64,000 nt of DNA from Candidatus Goldiibacteriota bacterium HGW-Goldbacteria-1 (GCA_002839855.1 PGYV01000006.1:62001-126000); one strand, 5' to 3'. Counted from the stretch's first letter, positions 26,043 to 35,811 are shown. Made by a program: numbers and translations. Notes: generated by a model not told the origin, from the letters alone.

Positions 26043-26828
26043 ATGAAACTAAAACTTTATCAGATAGATTCATTCACGGACACTGTATTTAAAGGCAATC
26101 CGGCGGCGGTTGTTCCGCTTAAGGGCGAATGGCTTAAAACTTCCGTTATGCAGAATATAGCCGCGGAGAATAACCTTTCAGAGACCGCTTTCTATATAAA
26201 AAAAGGTGACAAATTCCATTTGCGGTGGTTTACGCCGCTGACCGAAGTTGACCTGTGCGGACACGCGACACTTGCGTCTGCGTATGCGGAGTTTTTTATT
26301 CTGGGAAATAAAAGTAAATTAATTACTTTTGATTCCAGAAGCGGGGAACTTACGGTTAAAAAGGACGGCAGCAAACTTGTCATGAATTTTCCGGCTGATA
26401 TCATAAGCGAAATAAAGCCGATAAAAGAGCTTAATTCCTGTTTTTCAGCAAAGCCGGTTGAAGCAATAAAAGGGGTTTCAGATTACATGCTTGTGTTTAA
26501 AACAGAAAAGGAAATCAGGGAAATGAAACCGGACTTTATAAAAATGGCAGCCATAAAAACCCGCGGCATTATTATTACGGCGCCCGGGGGGAAATGCGAT
26601 TTTGTATCGCGTTTCTTTGCCCCTGCGTGCGGCATAAACGAAGACCCGGTCACAGGCTCCGCGCACACAACGCTTGCGGTATACTGGGCAAAAAGGCTTA
26701 ATAAAACATCCCTTACCGCGCGGCAGCTTTCAAAACGGGGCGGGGCCCTGTGGTGTGAAATTGAAGGCGGCAGGGTTAACATATCCGGAAACGCCGTAAA
26801 GTTCATGGAAGGGGAAATTGTAATTTAA
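26043..26828 (+). CDS. PhzF-family isomerase/epimerase
   Basis: Member of the PhzF fold (diaminopimelate-epimerase-like, two similar lobes), 261 residues. FKGNPAAVVPL near the N-terminus, the catalytic Glu at E47 (NNLSETAFY), CGHATLASAYA and EDPVTGSAHTTLAVYW are all present. In phenazine producers PhzF isomerises DHHA, but most homologues have unknown substrates, and no phenazine genes are nearby. ATG 26043 follows AGGAG by 5 nt; the upstream in-frame TTG is part of the -35 box. The gene is monocistronic. Confidence 0.9.
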   Translation: MKLKLYQIDSFTDTVFKGNPAAVVPLKGEWLKTSVMQNIAAENNLSETAFYIKKGDKFHLRWFTPLTEVDLCGHATLASAYAEFFILGNKSKLITFDSRSGELTVKKDGSKLVMNFPADIISEIKPIKELNSCFSAKPVEAIKGVSDYMLVFKTEKEIREMKPDFIKMAAIKTRGIIITAPGGKCDFVSRFFAPACGINEDPVTGSAHTTLAVYWAKRLNKTSLTARQLSKRGGALWCEIEGGRVNISGNAVKFMEGEIVI

Positions 26829-26882
26829 TCAATTCGGAATTCACACTTCAATTACTCTAAACAATAGGATGCCGAATATGTA

Positions 26883-26911
26883 TTGATGAATTAGATAAAT
26901 AGCGGTAAAAT
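26883..26911 (+). promoter_or_regulatory. Probable promoter of the stalk-protein cluster
   Basis: TTGATG (26883-26888), 17-bp spacer, TAAAAT (26906-26911). Expected transcription start is near 26918, about 108 nt before the first gene of the cluster. Confidence 0.5.
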
Positions 26912-27025
26912 TATATTTATCAAACATAATATAGTTTCAATCGGATGTTTTATCTTATTATTGAAAAGACAAAAACTCCCGCATAGGATTAAGGATAAGA
27001 TATCATGGAGGATGGGATTTAAAAC

Positions 27026-28501
27026 GTGAATATTTTACCAAAAACGTTCCGCAGAAAGCTGTTAGGATCATTGGTAACGATTTTAGTTTTAACATCGTTT
27101 ACCTATGCAGCCACTCTTGGAGAGGCAGTTGAATATGATGCCGGTGTGTTTGTCGTTAATGGGGACGCCGACTGGTTTTGGCAGGATGCAGATTATTTCG
27201 TGGGCGCTGATGCGGCGCGCAGCGGAGCAATCAGCCATAACATGACATCTGATATGGAAATTGTTGTATCCGGCCCGGGAACAGCTAACTTTTACTGGAA
27301 GGTATCAAGTGAATACGGATATGATCACTTGAACTATTATGTTGATGACGTGCTGGTTGACAGTATTTCAGGGAATGAATTATTTTGGATAAATTCGGGA
27401 AGTGATATCCCCGCCGGAGACCATGTTCTTTCCTGGAAATATATTAAAGATGGCAACATTACATCGGGACAAGACTGCGGCTGGGTTGATGTCTTTTCTT
27501 TTGTGTTTCTTACAGCGACAATCACTCCGACAGTAACCCCTACAATTACTATAACGCCTACTTTTAGCGTCACAAAAACAATAACCGGCACATGGACATA
27601 TTTTCCGACGCCTACTATTACTATGACATCGTATGTAACTCCGATTAACACACCCGTAACCGTTAATATACAGGAAGCCCTTGATTATTACGAACTTGGT
27701 TCTTACAGCCATGGAGGATGTACGTTGCCGGGATGGATTGGACAGACCGCTTATTTCTATCATGATGGCGATGCTTTAAAAAGCACGCCTGCAGGTAATA
27801 ATTGCAGCCAATATTTATATTTTGAGGTATTCAAACCCGGCGAAATAAGTTTTTACTGGTCGGTATCTTCAGAACCGGTAAATGATTATGTTGTATGCAA
27901 TGCCGGCAATACTGAAGTTGCAAGGATAAGCGGTTCAGTTCCCTGGACAAAAGTTGAATACAAATTCACAGAAGCGTATTTTATGTTTGGATGGAACTAT
28001 GTAAAAAACAGCAGTGTTGCTGGCGGGTCTGACTGCGCGTGGATTGATAAACTTGTATACACCGTTTACACGGAAACGATAACACCTACATGGTCTATTA
28101 CAAAAACCGCAACAATCACCGGCACTTATACCGCAACACAAACAATAACACCAACTTCCACAATAACGCCGACTATCACCATTACGCCTGTTTTTGTTGC
28201 ACAAAATATAAACGATGACTTTACGAATGACATATATTGTTATCCATCCATAATAGATATAAAGCGGGGCGTAGATGAAATTACATTTTATAGGCTGCCA
28301 CACGAAGGGAATATCATCATATACAATATTAATGGCGAGCGAGTTTATAATCAGGAGTTCATTAAACATGACGGCGTATTGGGACTGCGTTTTTCCCGTG
28401 ATATTGATAAAGCCGTTCTTTCTCCGGGAGTCTATATTTATGCTATTTTTGATAATAACAACAATAACAAAATTACGGGCAAATTTGTTTTGCTTAGATA
28501 A
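27026..28501 (+). CDS. Exported two-module protein with Thr/Pro stalks and sorting-like C-terminus
   Basis: A signal peptide (to about residue 28, TYA) is followed by two similar beta-sandwich modules (about 30-165 and 215-345). Each has FYWKVSSE/FYWSVSSE, a core strand, and a closing WKYIKDG...GQDCGWVD or WNYVKNS...GSDCAWID. Thr/Pro/Ile-rich linkers (TITPTVTPTITITPTF type) follow each module. The last 85 residues (PSIIDIKRG...GVYIYAIF...GKFVLL) look like the FlgD-Ig/type IX sorting tail. It is probably a surface adhesin or glycan-binding protein. GTG 27026 is the only workable start near GGAGGA; the ATGs just upstream hit stops. Two more exported proteins follow. Confidence 0.75.
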   Translation: MNILPKTFRRKLLGSLVTILVLTSFTYAATLGEAVEYDAGVFVVNGDADWFWQDADYFVGADAARSGAISHNMTSDMEIVVSGPGTANFYWKVSSEYGYDHLNYYVDDVLVDSISGNELFWINSGSDIPAGDHVLSWKYIKDGNITSGQDCGWVDVFSFVFLTATITPTVTPTITITPTFSVTKTITGTWTYFPTPTITMTSYVTPINTPVTVNIQEALDYYELGSYSHGGCTLPGWIGQTAYFYHDGDALKSTPAGNNCSQYLYFEVFKPGEISFYWSVSSEPVNDYVVCNAGNTEVARISGSVPWTKVEYKFTEAYFMFGWNYVKNSSVAGGSDCAWIDKLVYTVYTETITPTWSITKTATITGTYTATQTITPTSTITPTITITPVFVAQNINDDFTNDIYCYPSIIDIKRGVDEITFYRLPHEGNIIIYNINGERVYNQEFIKHDGVLGLRFSRDIDKAVLSPGVYIYAIFDNNNNNKITGKFVLLR

Positions 28502-28517
28502 ATATCGGGAGAGTATT

Positions 28518-29561
28518 GTGAAACACAGAAAACACTTTATTACAGCCGCAGTATTTTTTGTTATTATGCTTTTTACTCTATCCTGCAGCCGCGAAGGCAA
28601 AGTCATATATCCTTCGGGCCCTTCAGATAAACAGCCTACTGCTACGGGTATATATACAAACACTCCCACACATACCAGAACAATAACTCCGACACCGTCA
28701 GAAACTCCTCGTTTTACAAAATGGAAACTTGAAAATGCAGACCCGGGTTTTCCCGCTTCATCATCAGGTGCGGCAGTGGTTTATGACAATAAGATGTGGT
28801 ATATTCCGTTGGAGAGTAATTCCGGTGTTTGGTATTCCATTAATGGTATTGATTGGGTATTGGCTACATCGTCTCCGTCTTTTAACTGGATTTTTGACGG
28901 GGAGCTTCTGTTATATAACAATGAAATGTGGCTGATAAGAAGCTACAACTTTGGCTATCCTCTTGAAATATGGAAATCGTCAAATGGAGTAGACTGGACA
29001 ATGGTTACTGATGATACCGGATACCCGGGAAGAGTGTATTCCTGTTATGAAGTGTATCAGGACAAGATATGGGCTTTTTCCGGATATGGTTCATGGGGAA
29101 GGCAGTACAATGACGTGTGGAATTCTTATGATTGGATTATTTGGAATAAAACCACTTTGGATGGGGGGCTATTCTTTGAGCAAAGAGCTTATGCGGATTC
29201 TTTTGTTATGAATGGGAAGTTGTGGATTATCGGAGGTATTCATTATGCGAAAAATTTATCCGACGTATGTTATACAGTTGACGGTTATGACTGGGTTATG
29301 ATAACTGACACTTTGCCGTTTTCAGGAAGTACAATAAAATCAGTGGCTGTTATTGATGAACGTATATGGTGTATTTCGCCAAACGCAGATAAGAGCGTAT
29401 GGTATTCAGATAATGCCGTGGACTGGAAGGCGGCAACAAAAAATGCCGAGTTTCAAGAAATGACAAGAGGTAATATAATATATTTTAATTCCAAACTTTG
29501 GATGATAGGCGGGTACGAAATCGGTGTTGGGGCAACTTCCAAAGTATGGTCTTCGGAATAA
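28518..29561 (+). CDS. Stalk lipoprotein with kelch/sialidase-like propeller
   Basis: The signal peptide ends in a lipobox (MLFTLSCS, Cys about residue 24), giving a lipid anchor. A short Thr/Pro stalk (TNTPTHTRTITPTPSETP) then leads to a repetitive beta-propeller. Blades carry W-Y-S-x-N/D-G-x-D-W motifs: GVWYSINGIDWVLAT, EIWKSSNGVDWTMVT, DVCYTVDGYDWVMIT and SVWYSDNAVDWKAAT. I set the start at GTG 28518 behind GGGAGAG; the reading frame stays open for 81 more codons upstream, but that part only shadows the previous gene. It is probably a surface binding protein. It is the middle gene of three. Confidence 0.75.
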   Translation: MKHRKHFITAAVFFVIMLFTLSCSREGKVIYPSGPSDKQPTATGIYTNTPTHTRTITPTPSETPRFTKWKLENADPGFPASSSGAAVVYDNKMWYIPLESNSGVWYSINGIDWVLATSSPSFNWIFDGELLLYNNEMWLIRSYNFGYPLEIWKSSNGVDWTMVTDDTGYPGRVYSCYEVYQDKIWAFSGYGSWGRQYNDVWNSYDWIIWNKTTLDGGLFFEQRAYADSFVMNGKLWIIGGIHYAKNLSDVCYTVDGYDWVMITDTLPFSGSTIKSVAVIDERIWCISPNADKSVWYSDNAVDWKAATKNAEFQEMTRGNIIYFNSKLWMIGGYEIGVGATSKVWSSE

Positions 29562-29571
29562 GGGAGGGATA

Positions 29572-30732
29572 ATGAAAAGATTAAGTTACTGTCTATTTTA
29601 TATTTTTCTTATTACTTTTCTTGTAGTTCAGATATCATGCAGCAATAAAAACATACCTTCTAATCCCGATACAGGCCCTACAAATACCCCTACTATGAAT
29701 CCTACACAAATATTCGGACTAACCATGACTGTCGAGGTTGCAGATGCGCTGAAAGCACAGCAAACAGCTATTGCTAAGGCAACACAGGATGTGAAGATGA
29801 CTCAGACTTGTATTGCCGGAACCGCAACTCAGATAGTAAAAGAAACACGAACACAGGTTGCTCTGGAAGCGGCTCAAACAGCAGCTGTCATTGCAACAAT
29901 GACTGCTACTGTGTTTGTTCCTACGCGGACAGAACTTACCACTATGATAAACGTGCCTTCAGGTACTTTTACTCAGTGTTGTGACAGTTCCGGGAATAGT
30001 TTTAATCATTCATTATCAGCTTTCAAAATAGCAAAATACGAGATGACTTATAAAATATTCCGGGAAATTCACAGTTGGGCATCAAATCGGGGATACCTGA
30101 CGGAAAACGGCGGGTACTGTTTTACTACACCCTCTGACACAAAACCTGTAATTATTGTTAATTGGAACGATGCAGTGGTATGGTGCAATGCGTATAGCGA
30201 ATACGAAGGTTTAACACCTGTTTATTACAACGACCCGACTTTTACTAATGTTACAAAGAATGGCACATATGATGTTTACCCATATGTGAATTGGCAGGCA
30301 AATGGGTACCGTCTGCCTACCGAAGGGGAATGGATGTACGCTGCAAGTTATGTAGATGGTACGTCATGGACACCAGGTAATTATGCCAGCGGCGCGTCAG
30401 ATGATTATGTCAATTCTTCTGCTACATCTTTGGTTGCGTGGTATGGTGTTCAGTTCGGATATGCTTATCCCGTAGGTCTGAAACAGCCGAATGCACTTGG
30501 TATTTATGATATGTCAGGAAATGCAAAGGAATGGACATGGGACAGAAGCGGTGACTATCCAACAACTCCTCAGTTTGATTATAAAGGCTATACAACCGGA
30601 TATCAACGTGTAGCAAAAGGCGGATCTTTTTTTAATATCGCACAATACATAACAATATCACGCAGAGAAATGTGGGCGCAATATGGCGAAAGTAGTGACT
30701 TTGGTTTCAGGGTTGCTCAAAACGTCCCATAA
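29572..30732 (+). CDS. Lipoprotein with formylglycine-generating-enzyme-like (SUMF1) domain
   Basis: Lipobox VVQISCS (Cys about residue 22), then a Thr/Pro stretch and an unusual Ala/Gln/Thr-rich helical stalk (about 50-120, with ATQ/TQT repeats). From about residue 130 it is a SUMF1/FGE-fold domain: INVPSGTF, FKIAKYEMTYKIF, PVIIVNWNDAVVWCNAYSE, GYRLPTEGEWMYAA, GIYDMSGNAKEWTWD, RVAKGGSFF and the final DFGFRVAQNVP. The catalytic cysteines of true sulfatase activators are not evident, so it is more likely a structural or binding member, as in GldJ/GldK lipoproteins. GGGAGGG supports ATG 29572. Confidence 0.82.
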   Translation: MKRLSYCLFYIFLITFLVVQISCSNKNIPSNPDTGPTNTPTMNPTQIFGLTMTVEVADALKAQQTAIAKATQDVKMTQTCIAGTATQIVKETRTQVALEAAQTAAVIATMTATVFVPTRTELTTMINVPSGTFTQCCDSSGNSFNHSLSAFKIAKYEMTYKIFREIHSWASNRGYLTENGGYCFTTPSDTKPVIIVNWNDAVVWCNAYSEYEGLTPVYYNDPTFTNVTKNGTYDVYPYVNWQANGYRLPTEGEWMYAASYVDGTSWTPGNYASGASDDYVNSSATSLVAWYGVQFGYAYPVGLKQPNALGIYDMSGNAKEWTWDRSGDYPTTPQFDYKGYTTGYQRVAKGGSFFNIAQYITISRREMWAQYGESSDFGFRVAQNVP

Positions 30733-30874
30733 TTTTATAAAGATAAAATCAGACGTTAAAAAAACGGTAAAAATTCTTGGATTCATTACGACTTGTATTC
30801 CAACGTACCAGACAAAACTTGTTTAAAGTAGCAATAAAAACAAAGTATGATAATTGGGTTTAACCTCTCTTTCC

Positions 30875-30906
30875 AAGCCTCTAAGCATCCAACCCTCTAA
30901 GCCTCC
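30875..30906 (+). repeat. P3 octamer cassette
   Basis: Four period-8 units: AAGCCTCT, AAGCATCC, AACCCTCT, AAGCCTCC. It ends just before the promoter at 30928. The rest of the 265-bp spacer (30733-30997) shows nothing else. Confidence 0.75.
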
Positions 30907-30927
30907 AAACATGCTTTACTTCAATTA

Positions 30928-30956
30928 TTGACAAATATAATTTGTTCTGTTAATCT
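30928..30956 (+). promoter_or_regulatory. Promoter of the exported TPR pair
   Basis: TTGACA (30928-30933), 17-bp spacer, TAATCT (30951-30956). The leader to ATG 30998 would be about 35 nt and contains AAGGAG. Confidence 0.65.
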
Positions 30957-30997
30957 GTTAAAACAGCTTTAAAAACAAGCGGTTTTAAGGAGAACAC

Positions 30998-32167
30998 ATG
31001 AAAAAATTCTCTAAGTTATTATTATTTATATTAACTATAGTGTCGTTTTTATCGGCGGGTTTATTTGCCCAGGAACCCGACCCTTTTGCGGTTGACAATA
31101 ACAGGGTAAGCGCTTCAGACCTTCTTGATGAAATGGAAGACCCTGATTCTATGCCTGTTGACCAGTCAACGGGTATTGATGATGACGCCACTTTGGATGA
31201 AATGTTAAACGAAGAAGGGCCTGATGCCACAACACCCGATATTCAGGGCGCCATGACAGAAAGCGCTGAAGGCGTTTCCCAGGAGCAGGCAGGCGAAGGT
31301 ATCACAGCTGATTCCGCCGAAGAAGTGACAGGAACCGCGGTTTCCCAGTCCGAACAGATGTTTAAAAGCGAAGAAGCGGTTATGAAAGATAAAGAAATGA
31401 CAAAAGAACAGATTCAAAAAGACGTGGAGCTGCTTTACGCGGAAGGCAAAAAATATTATGACGTGGAAGATTACGACGGCGCGGCGGAAATATGGGGCCG
31501 CATTATTACAAATTACCCCACGGCAAGCGGTTTGTTTACAATCCGCTATTCAATAGCAAATGCTTATGAGTTTTCTAAACAATACGACAAGGCAATACAG
31601 CAGTACCAGAAAGTGCTTGCCGAAAAACCAAAAGAAGAAATTGCCGTAGAAGCCGCATACCGCCTTGGCGGATGCTATGCCAAACTTGATAAATGGCAGT
31701 ATGCCATGGAAGTTTACAAGGATATAATCCGCAAACAGGGTATGTCAAACGCAAGGTCATCAAGGGCTTATTTTAATATGGCTCTTGTTTACATGAAACA
31801 GGGAAAGTTTAAAAGGGCGGAAACTATTTATAGAAACATTATCAGGTATTATCCAAATACTTCTTCGGAAATTCAGGGGCGCTTTAACCTTGCCGCGCTT
31901 TTATCGCAGACACACAGGTATAAAAACGCGGTAAACGAATACAAGCTTATCAATTATAAGTTTAAAAATACGGACTGGGCGCCCATGGCGGCCATGCACA
32001 TAGGCGACACATACAAACTTTCAGGCGATTTAAAAAATGCCAAAGAAGCATATTCGCGCGTTCTCTACGAGTATTACAACAACGAAAGGTATGTTAACCA
32101 GGCAGAACAGCGTATTGAAGCCCTTAAAAATCACAGAGCAATAGAGCAAAAAGTTTATGGGGACTAA
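30998..32167 (+). CDS. Exported TPR protein
   Basis: A signal peptide ends near SAGLFAQ (about residue 25). An acidic, poorly conserved region follows (about 26-135, rich in Asp/Glu/Ala). Then come five or six TPRs of the BamD/YbgF style, for example YEFSKQYDKAIQQYQKVLAEKP and NMALVYMKQGKFKRAETIYRNIIRYYP. It probably acts as a periplasmic scaffold in envelope assembly. It overlaps the next gene, also an exported TPR protein, by 11 nt, so the two are likely partners. The function cannot be narrowed further. Confidence 0.85.
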   Translation: MKKFSKLLLFILTIVSFLSAGLFAQEPDPFAVDNNRVSASDLLDEMEDPDSMPVDQSTGIDDDATLDEMLNEEGPDATTPDIQGAMTESAEGVSQEQAGEGITADSAEEVTGTAVSQSEQMFKSEEAVMKDKEMTKEQIQKDVELLYAEGKKYYDVEDYDGAAEIWGRIITNYPTASGLFTIRYSIANAYEFSKQYDKAIQQYQKVLAEKPKEEIAVEAAYRLGGCYAKLDKWQYAMEVYKDIIRKQGMSNARSSRAYFNMALVYMKQGKFKRAETIYRNIIRYYPNTSSEIQGRFNLAALLSQTHRYKNAVNEYKLINYKFKNTDWAPMAAMHIGDTYKLSGDLKNAKEAYSRVLYEYYNNERYVNQAEQRIEALKNHRAIEQKVYGD

Positions 32168-33059
32168 ATTTTTTAAGACTGTTTTACTTTTAACCGCCGT
32201 AATTTTATCTTCTGCGGTGCTTATTTGGGCCGAAGACCCTTTTGTAACAGCCGAAAAACTTTCTTCCGCGGGAAAATACGAAGAAGCCATAAAACTTTAC
32301 CGCACAATCCGCGCCACATATCAGGGCGCTGACTGGGAATTAAAAGCCAGGGCGGGCATCGCAAAAACTTATGAAAAAAAAGGCGATCTTGATACCGCCT
32401 GTAACGAATACAAAGATATCTATTCAAAATACCCAAAAACAAAATCAGGGGAAGACGCGTTATTGTCATGCGCGCGCATTAAGACGATATTAAAGGATAA
32501 CAACGGCGCCCTTGCTTTCTATAAAGAATATCACAACAGCTTCGCGCGCGGTGAACAGCGCTCTTTGGCTTATTTCAACATGGCTTCAATTTACAGGCAG
32601 TCCGGCAACCCCAACGCGGCGCTTAAAGTTTATAATGAAATAATTAATAACTATCCCGAAGACGTCTGGATTCACAGCTGGGCCGCCATTTATTCGGGCG
32701 ACATTTACGCGGCGCGGAAAGAATATGATAAAGCGGTGGAAACTTATTCCAAAACCATTAAAAGCAAAGAAAACGCCTTTCTTGCCGGGCTTTCAGAACT
32801 TCATAAAGGCCAGGCATTTATAGAGAAAAAAGATTACGATAATGCGGAAGAGACCTTTCAAAAACTGCTTAAGCAGACAAGCCTTTTTACGGAAGAAGCC
32901 CTTATAGGCCTTGGCCGCGCGCAGATGGAAAGCGGGGAACCCGCGCTTGCAAAAGAAGTATTTCAGTCCGTTGGCGACCTTTTCCCGGCTTCTGTCTGGA
33001 AAGTTTACGCGGATAAAAAAATAGCAGAGATAGAAGAACTTTTAAAGAAGAAAAAATAG
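32157..33059 (+). CDS. Exported TPR protein, partner of the preceding gene
   Basis: A signal peptide (VILSSAVLIWAE, to about residue 26) is followed by seven or so TPR-like units to the end, such as LSSAGKYEEAIKLYRTIRATY, YEKKGDLDTACNEYKDIYSKYP and FIEKKDYDNAEETFQKLLKQ. Its 300 residues show no other domain. The 11-nt overlap with the upstream TPR gene and the strong terminator just after it mark a two-gene unit. It is BamD-like in style, but there is no lipobox, so it is probably soluble in the periplasm. Confidence 0.85.
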   Translation: MGTKFFKTVLLLTAVILSSAVLIWAEDPFVTAEKLSSAGKYEEAIKLYRTIRATYQGADWELKARAGIAKTYEKKGDLDTACNEYKDIYSKYPKTKSGEDALLSCARIKTILKDNNGALAFYKEYHNSFARGEQRSLAYFNMASIYRQSGNPNAALKVYNEIINNYPEDVWIHSWAAIYSGDIYAARKEYDKAVETYSKTIKSKENAFLAGLSELHKGQAFIEKKDYDNAEETFQKLLKQTSLFTEEALIGLGRAQMESGEPALAKEVFQSVGDLFPASVWKVYADKKIAEIEELLKKKK

Positions 33060-33075
33060 TTCCGTTTTAAACCGC

Positions 33076-33112
33076 ACGGCAGCCATTTTTTTCATGGCCG
33101 CCGTTTTTTTTT
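33076..33112 (+). terminator. Intrinsic terminator after the TPR pair
   Basis: Stem ACGGCAGCCAT/ATGGCCGCCGT (one G-T pair) with a T/C loop, followed by T9. Confidence 0.88.
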
Positions 33113-33140
33113 GAAAATTAAGGCTGTGATATTTTATTAT
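33111..33140 (+). promoter_or_regulatory. Probable mutS promoter
   Basis: TTGAAA (33111-33116), 18-bp spacer, TATTAT (33135-33140), starting directly at the end of the terminator. The leader would be about 12 nt, just holding AGGAG. Confidence 0.5.
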
Positions 33141-33158
33141 AAAGAAAACAGGAGAAAT

Positions 33159-35792
33159 ATGTCCGAGCTTACTCCCATGATGAAACAGTACCTGGAGATT
33201 AAAAACAGGAACAAAGACGCCATACTTTTTTTCCGCCTGGGCGATTTTTATGAAATGTTCGGCGAAGACGCCGTTACCGCGTCGCGTATCCTGCAGATAA
33301 CGCTGACATCACGCGGGTCGGGCGAAGACCGTAAAAACAAGATGCCAATGTGCGGTGTGCCTTTTCACGCCGCCAACAATTACATTTTAAAACTTATAAA
33401 CCACGGCCTTAAAGTGGCCATATGCGAACAGGTTGAAGACCCAAAGGAAGCCAAGGGCATAGTCAAACGCGAAATAATAAAAATAATCACCCCCGGCACC
33501 GTGCTGGAAGACGCGGCGCTTGAAAAAAAGGCAAACAATTACATCCTTTCAATTTATCCTGTCAAAGACACAGCCGGGCTGGCTTACATAGATGTATCCA
33601 CAGGGGAGTTTTGCGTAATGGAAATTTCAATTTCTTCAGGCTTTGACCGGTTGATAGACGAAACAGAAAGAATAGCGCCGTCAGAAGTTTTAATCCCGGA
33701 AAGCTGCACGTCAGACAAGGACATTTCACGCGCCCTTGTATCGCGCCTGCGGCAGTCAGAAAAGCGCAGTTTTATAAACCCGTACCCTGACTGGAACTTT
33801 AACCACGATATATCATACGATAAAATAAAAGAACACTTTGGCGTAATCAACCTTGAAGGATATGGAATAGAAGATAACAATGTCTTAACCGGAGCCGCAG
33901 GCGCGCTTTTAACTTACATTCACGACACGCAGAAAACAGAACTTTCACACATAAATTCTATTAAAACAAGAACGACAGGCAATTTTATGTACCTTGATTC
34001 TGTGACGCTAAAGAACCTTGACATAATGGATTCCGGGGTACGCTCTGATAAAAACACCACGCTTTATTCCGTGCTGGATAATACAGAAACAGCAATGGGC
34101 GGAAGGGAATTAAAAAAGTGGCTTAAAGAACCCCTTATGAATACAGATGCCATATCCCAAAGGCACGCGATGGTATCGTTATTTATAGAATTCGGCCAGT
34201 TAAGGACAAACTTAAAAAGCCTTCTTGCGGAAATATCCGATATAGAACGCATAGCAGGCAAGCTTGGCGGATCTGCCGTTAACGGGCGCGATTTAAACGC
34301 CTTAAAACGCGGTATTATTAATGCCGAAAAAATACATAAAATTATTAAAGGCTCCGGCGCAAAAGAACTTGAACGGTTTAATCTGTCAAATGACACCCTT
34401 GAAAAGACAGCTAAACTCATCTCGGACGCAATAACCGAAGAACCTCCGATAACCATAAAAGAAGGCGGCGTTATAAATCCCGCGTATGACCCGGAACTGG
34501 CAAAAATTAAGGACATAAGCACAAACGGCAAAGGGTGGATAGCGGCCCTGCAGGAAACCGAACGCAAAAGTTCCGGCATCGGTTCCTTAAAAGTGGGATA
34601 CACATCCGTATTTGGTTATTATATAGAAATCAGCAAAGCTAATTTAAAAAATATCCCCGCCAATTACATTAGAAAGCAGACGCTTGTAAACGCGGAAAGG
34701 TTTATCACGCCGGAACTTAAAGAATACGAAAGCATGGTATTAGGCGCGCAGGACAGGATAAAAACACTTGAATACGAAATCTTCTGCAGAATAAGGCAGC
34801 AGATTTCTCTTTCAATAAAAGAACTTCAGGCGCTGTCTTCGCAGATAGCCGAACTTGACTGCCTTATTTCATTTGCCGAAGCCGCCATTAATAACGGTTT
34901 TACCCGTCCGGAAATCACCACAGGCAATGAAATAATAATTACAGAAGGCAGGCACCCCGTGGTTGAAAACAGCGTGGGCAGAAATGAATTCATTCCCAAT
35001 GACTGCGCACTTGACTGTTCCGATAATATGATAATGGTAATAACAGGCCCAAACATGGCGGGTAAATCAACGTTCATGAGGCAGGTGTGCGTAATAGTAA
35101 TAATGGCTCAGGCAGGGTCGTTTGTCCCCGCCAAATACGCTAAGATAGGAATAACAGACAGAATTTTTACAAGAATCGGCGCCGCCGACTACCTTGCGCG
35201 CGGCCAGTCCACCTTTATGGTAGAAATGATAGAAACCGCAAACATTCTTAATAACGCCACAGCCAAATCACTTATCGTTCTTGATGAAGTGGGCAGGGGA
35301 ACTTCCACCTTTGACGGCGTTTCAATAGCGTGGGCGGTTACGGAATACATTCACAATAACATAAAAGCCAAAACCCTTTTTGCCACACACTATTATGAAC
35401 TTACAGAGATACAGGACATTCTGGCAGGCGTACAGAATTATAATATTCAGGTAAAAGAGTACGGCGGTAAAATTGTCTTTATGCGCAAAATAGTAAAAGG
35501 CAGCACGGATAAAAGCTACGGCATTCACGTGGCGCAGCTGGCAGGGCTTCCGGGCGAACTTTTAAGCAGTGCGAAAAAAGTTTTAAAAAGCCTTGAAGAC
35601 GCCAATTACACAAAAGACGGCCACACAAAACTTGGCGGCGCGCCCGCAAAAAAAGAAACGCTTCAGCCGGACCTTTTTGCCGCGGCAGAAGAATCAGCCG
35701 TGCTTTCGGAATTAAGCGCGCTTGAAACGGACAATATGACGCCTTTGGACGCGCTTATAAAAATTAAACAGATGAAAGAAAAATACAGATAA
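33159..35792 (+). CDS. mutS: DNA mismatch repair protein MutS
   Basis: Mismatch-recognition ATPase of 877 residues. The intercalating F30 and E32 of GDFYEMFG are present, so it is the repair form (MutS1), not MutS2. Connector, clamp and lever domains follow. The ATPase core has Walker A GPNMAGKST, LARGQSTFMVEM, LIVLDEVGRGTSTFDG and LFATHYYEL. A C-terminal tail with DLFAA carries the beta-clamp/dimer region. ATG 33159 follows AGGAG; the open frame upstream has no ribosome site. mutL is not in the window. The following genes are closely spaced and may be co-transcribed. Confidence 0.97.
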   Translation: MSELTPMMKQYLEIKNRNKDAILFFRLGDFYEMFGEDAVTASRILQITLTSRGSGEDRKNKMPMCGVPFHAANNYILKLINHGLKVAICEQVEDPKEAKGIVKREIIKIITPGTVLEDAALEKKANNYILSIYPVKDTAGLAYIDVSTGEFCVMEISISSGFDRLIDETERIAPSEVLIPESCTSDKDISRALVSRLRQSEKRSFINPYPDWNFNHDISYDKIKEHFGVINLEGYGIEDNNVLTGAAGALLTYIHDTQKTELSHINSIKTRTTGNFMYLDSVTLKNLDIMDSGVRSDKNTTLYSVLDNTETAMGGRELKKWLKEPLMNTDAISQRHAMVSLFIEFGQLRTNLKSLLAEISDIERIAGKLGGSAVNGRDLNALKRGIINAEKIHKIIKGSGAKELERFNLSNDTLEKTAKLISDAITEEPPITIKEGGVINPAYDPELAKIKDISTNGKGWIAALQETERKSSGIGSLKVGYTSVFGYYIEISKANLKNIPANYIRKQTLVNAERFITPELKEYESMVLGAQDRIKTLEYEIFCRIRQQISLSIKELQALSSQIAELDCLISFAEAAINNGFTRPEITTGNEIIITEGRHPVVENSVGRNEFIPNDCALDCSDNMIMVITGPNMAGKSTFMRQVCVIVIMAQAGSFVPAKYAKIGITDRIFTRIGAADYLARGQSTFMVEMIETANILNNATAKSLIVLDEVGRGTSTFDGVSIAWAVTEYIHNNIKAKTLFATHYYELTEIQDILAGVQNYNIQVKEYGGKIVFMRKIVKGSTDKSYGIHVAQLAGLPGELLSSAKKVLKSLEDANYTKDGHTKLGGAPAKKETLQPDLFAAAEESAVLSELSALETDNMTPLDALIKIKQMKEKYR

Positions 35793-35811
35793 CATAAAAC
35801 AGGGAGCATCA

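Noticed and set aside
28275-28517. 81-codon extension of the propeller lipoprotein overlapping the previous gene
   Set aside because: It would bury the signal peptide and lipobox; GTG 28518 behind GGGAGAG gives a normal lipoprotein.
33584-35528. Several minus-strand frames inside mutS
   Set aside because: They are shadows of the mutS codon pattern; no ribosome sites or domains.
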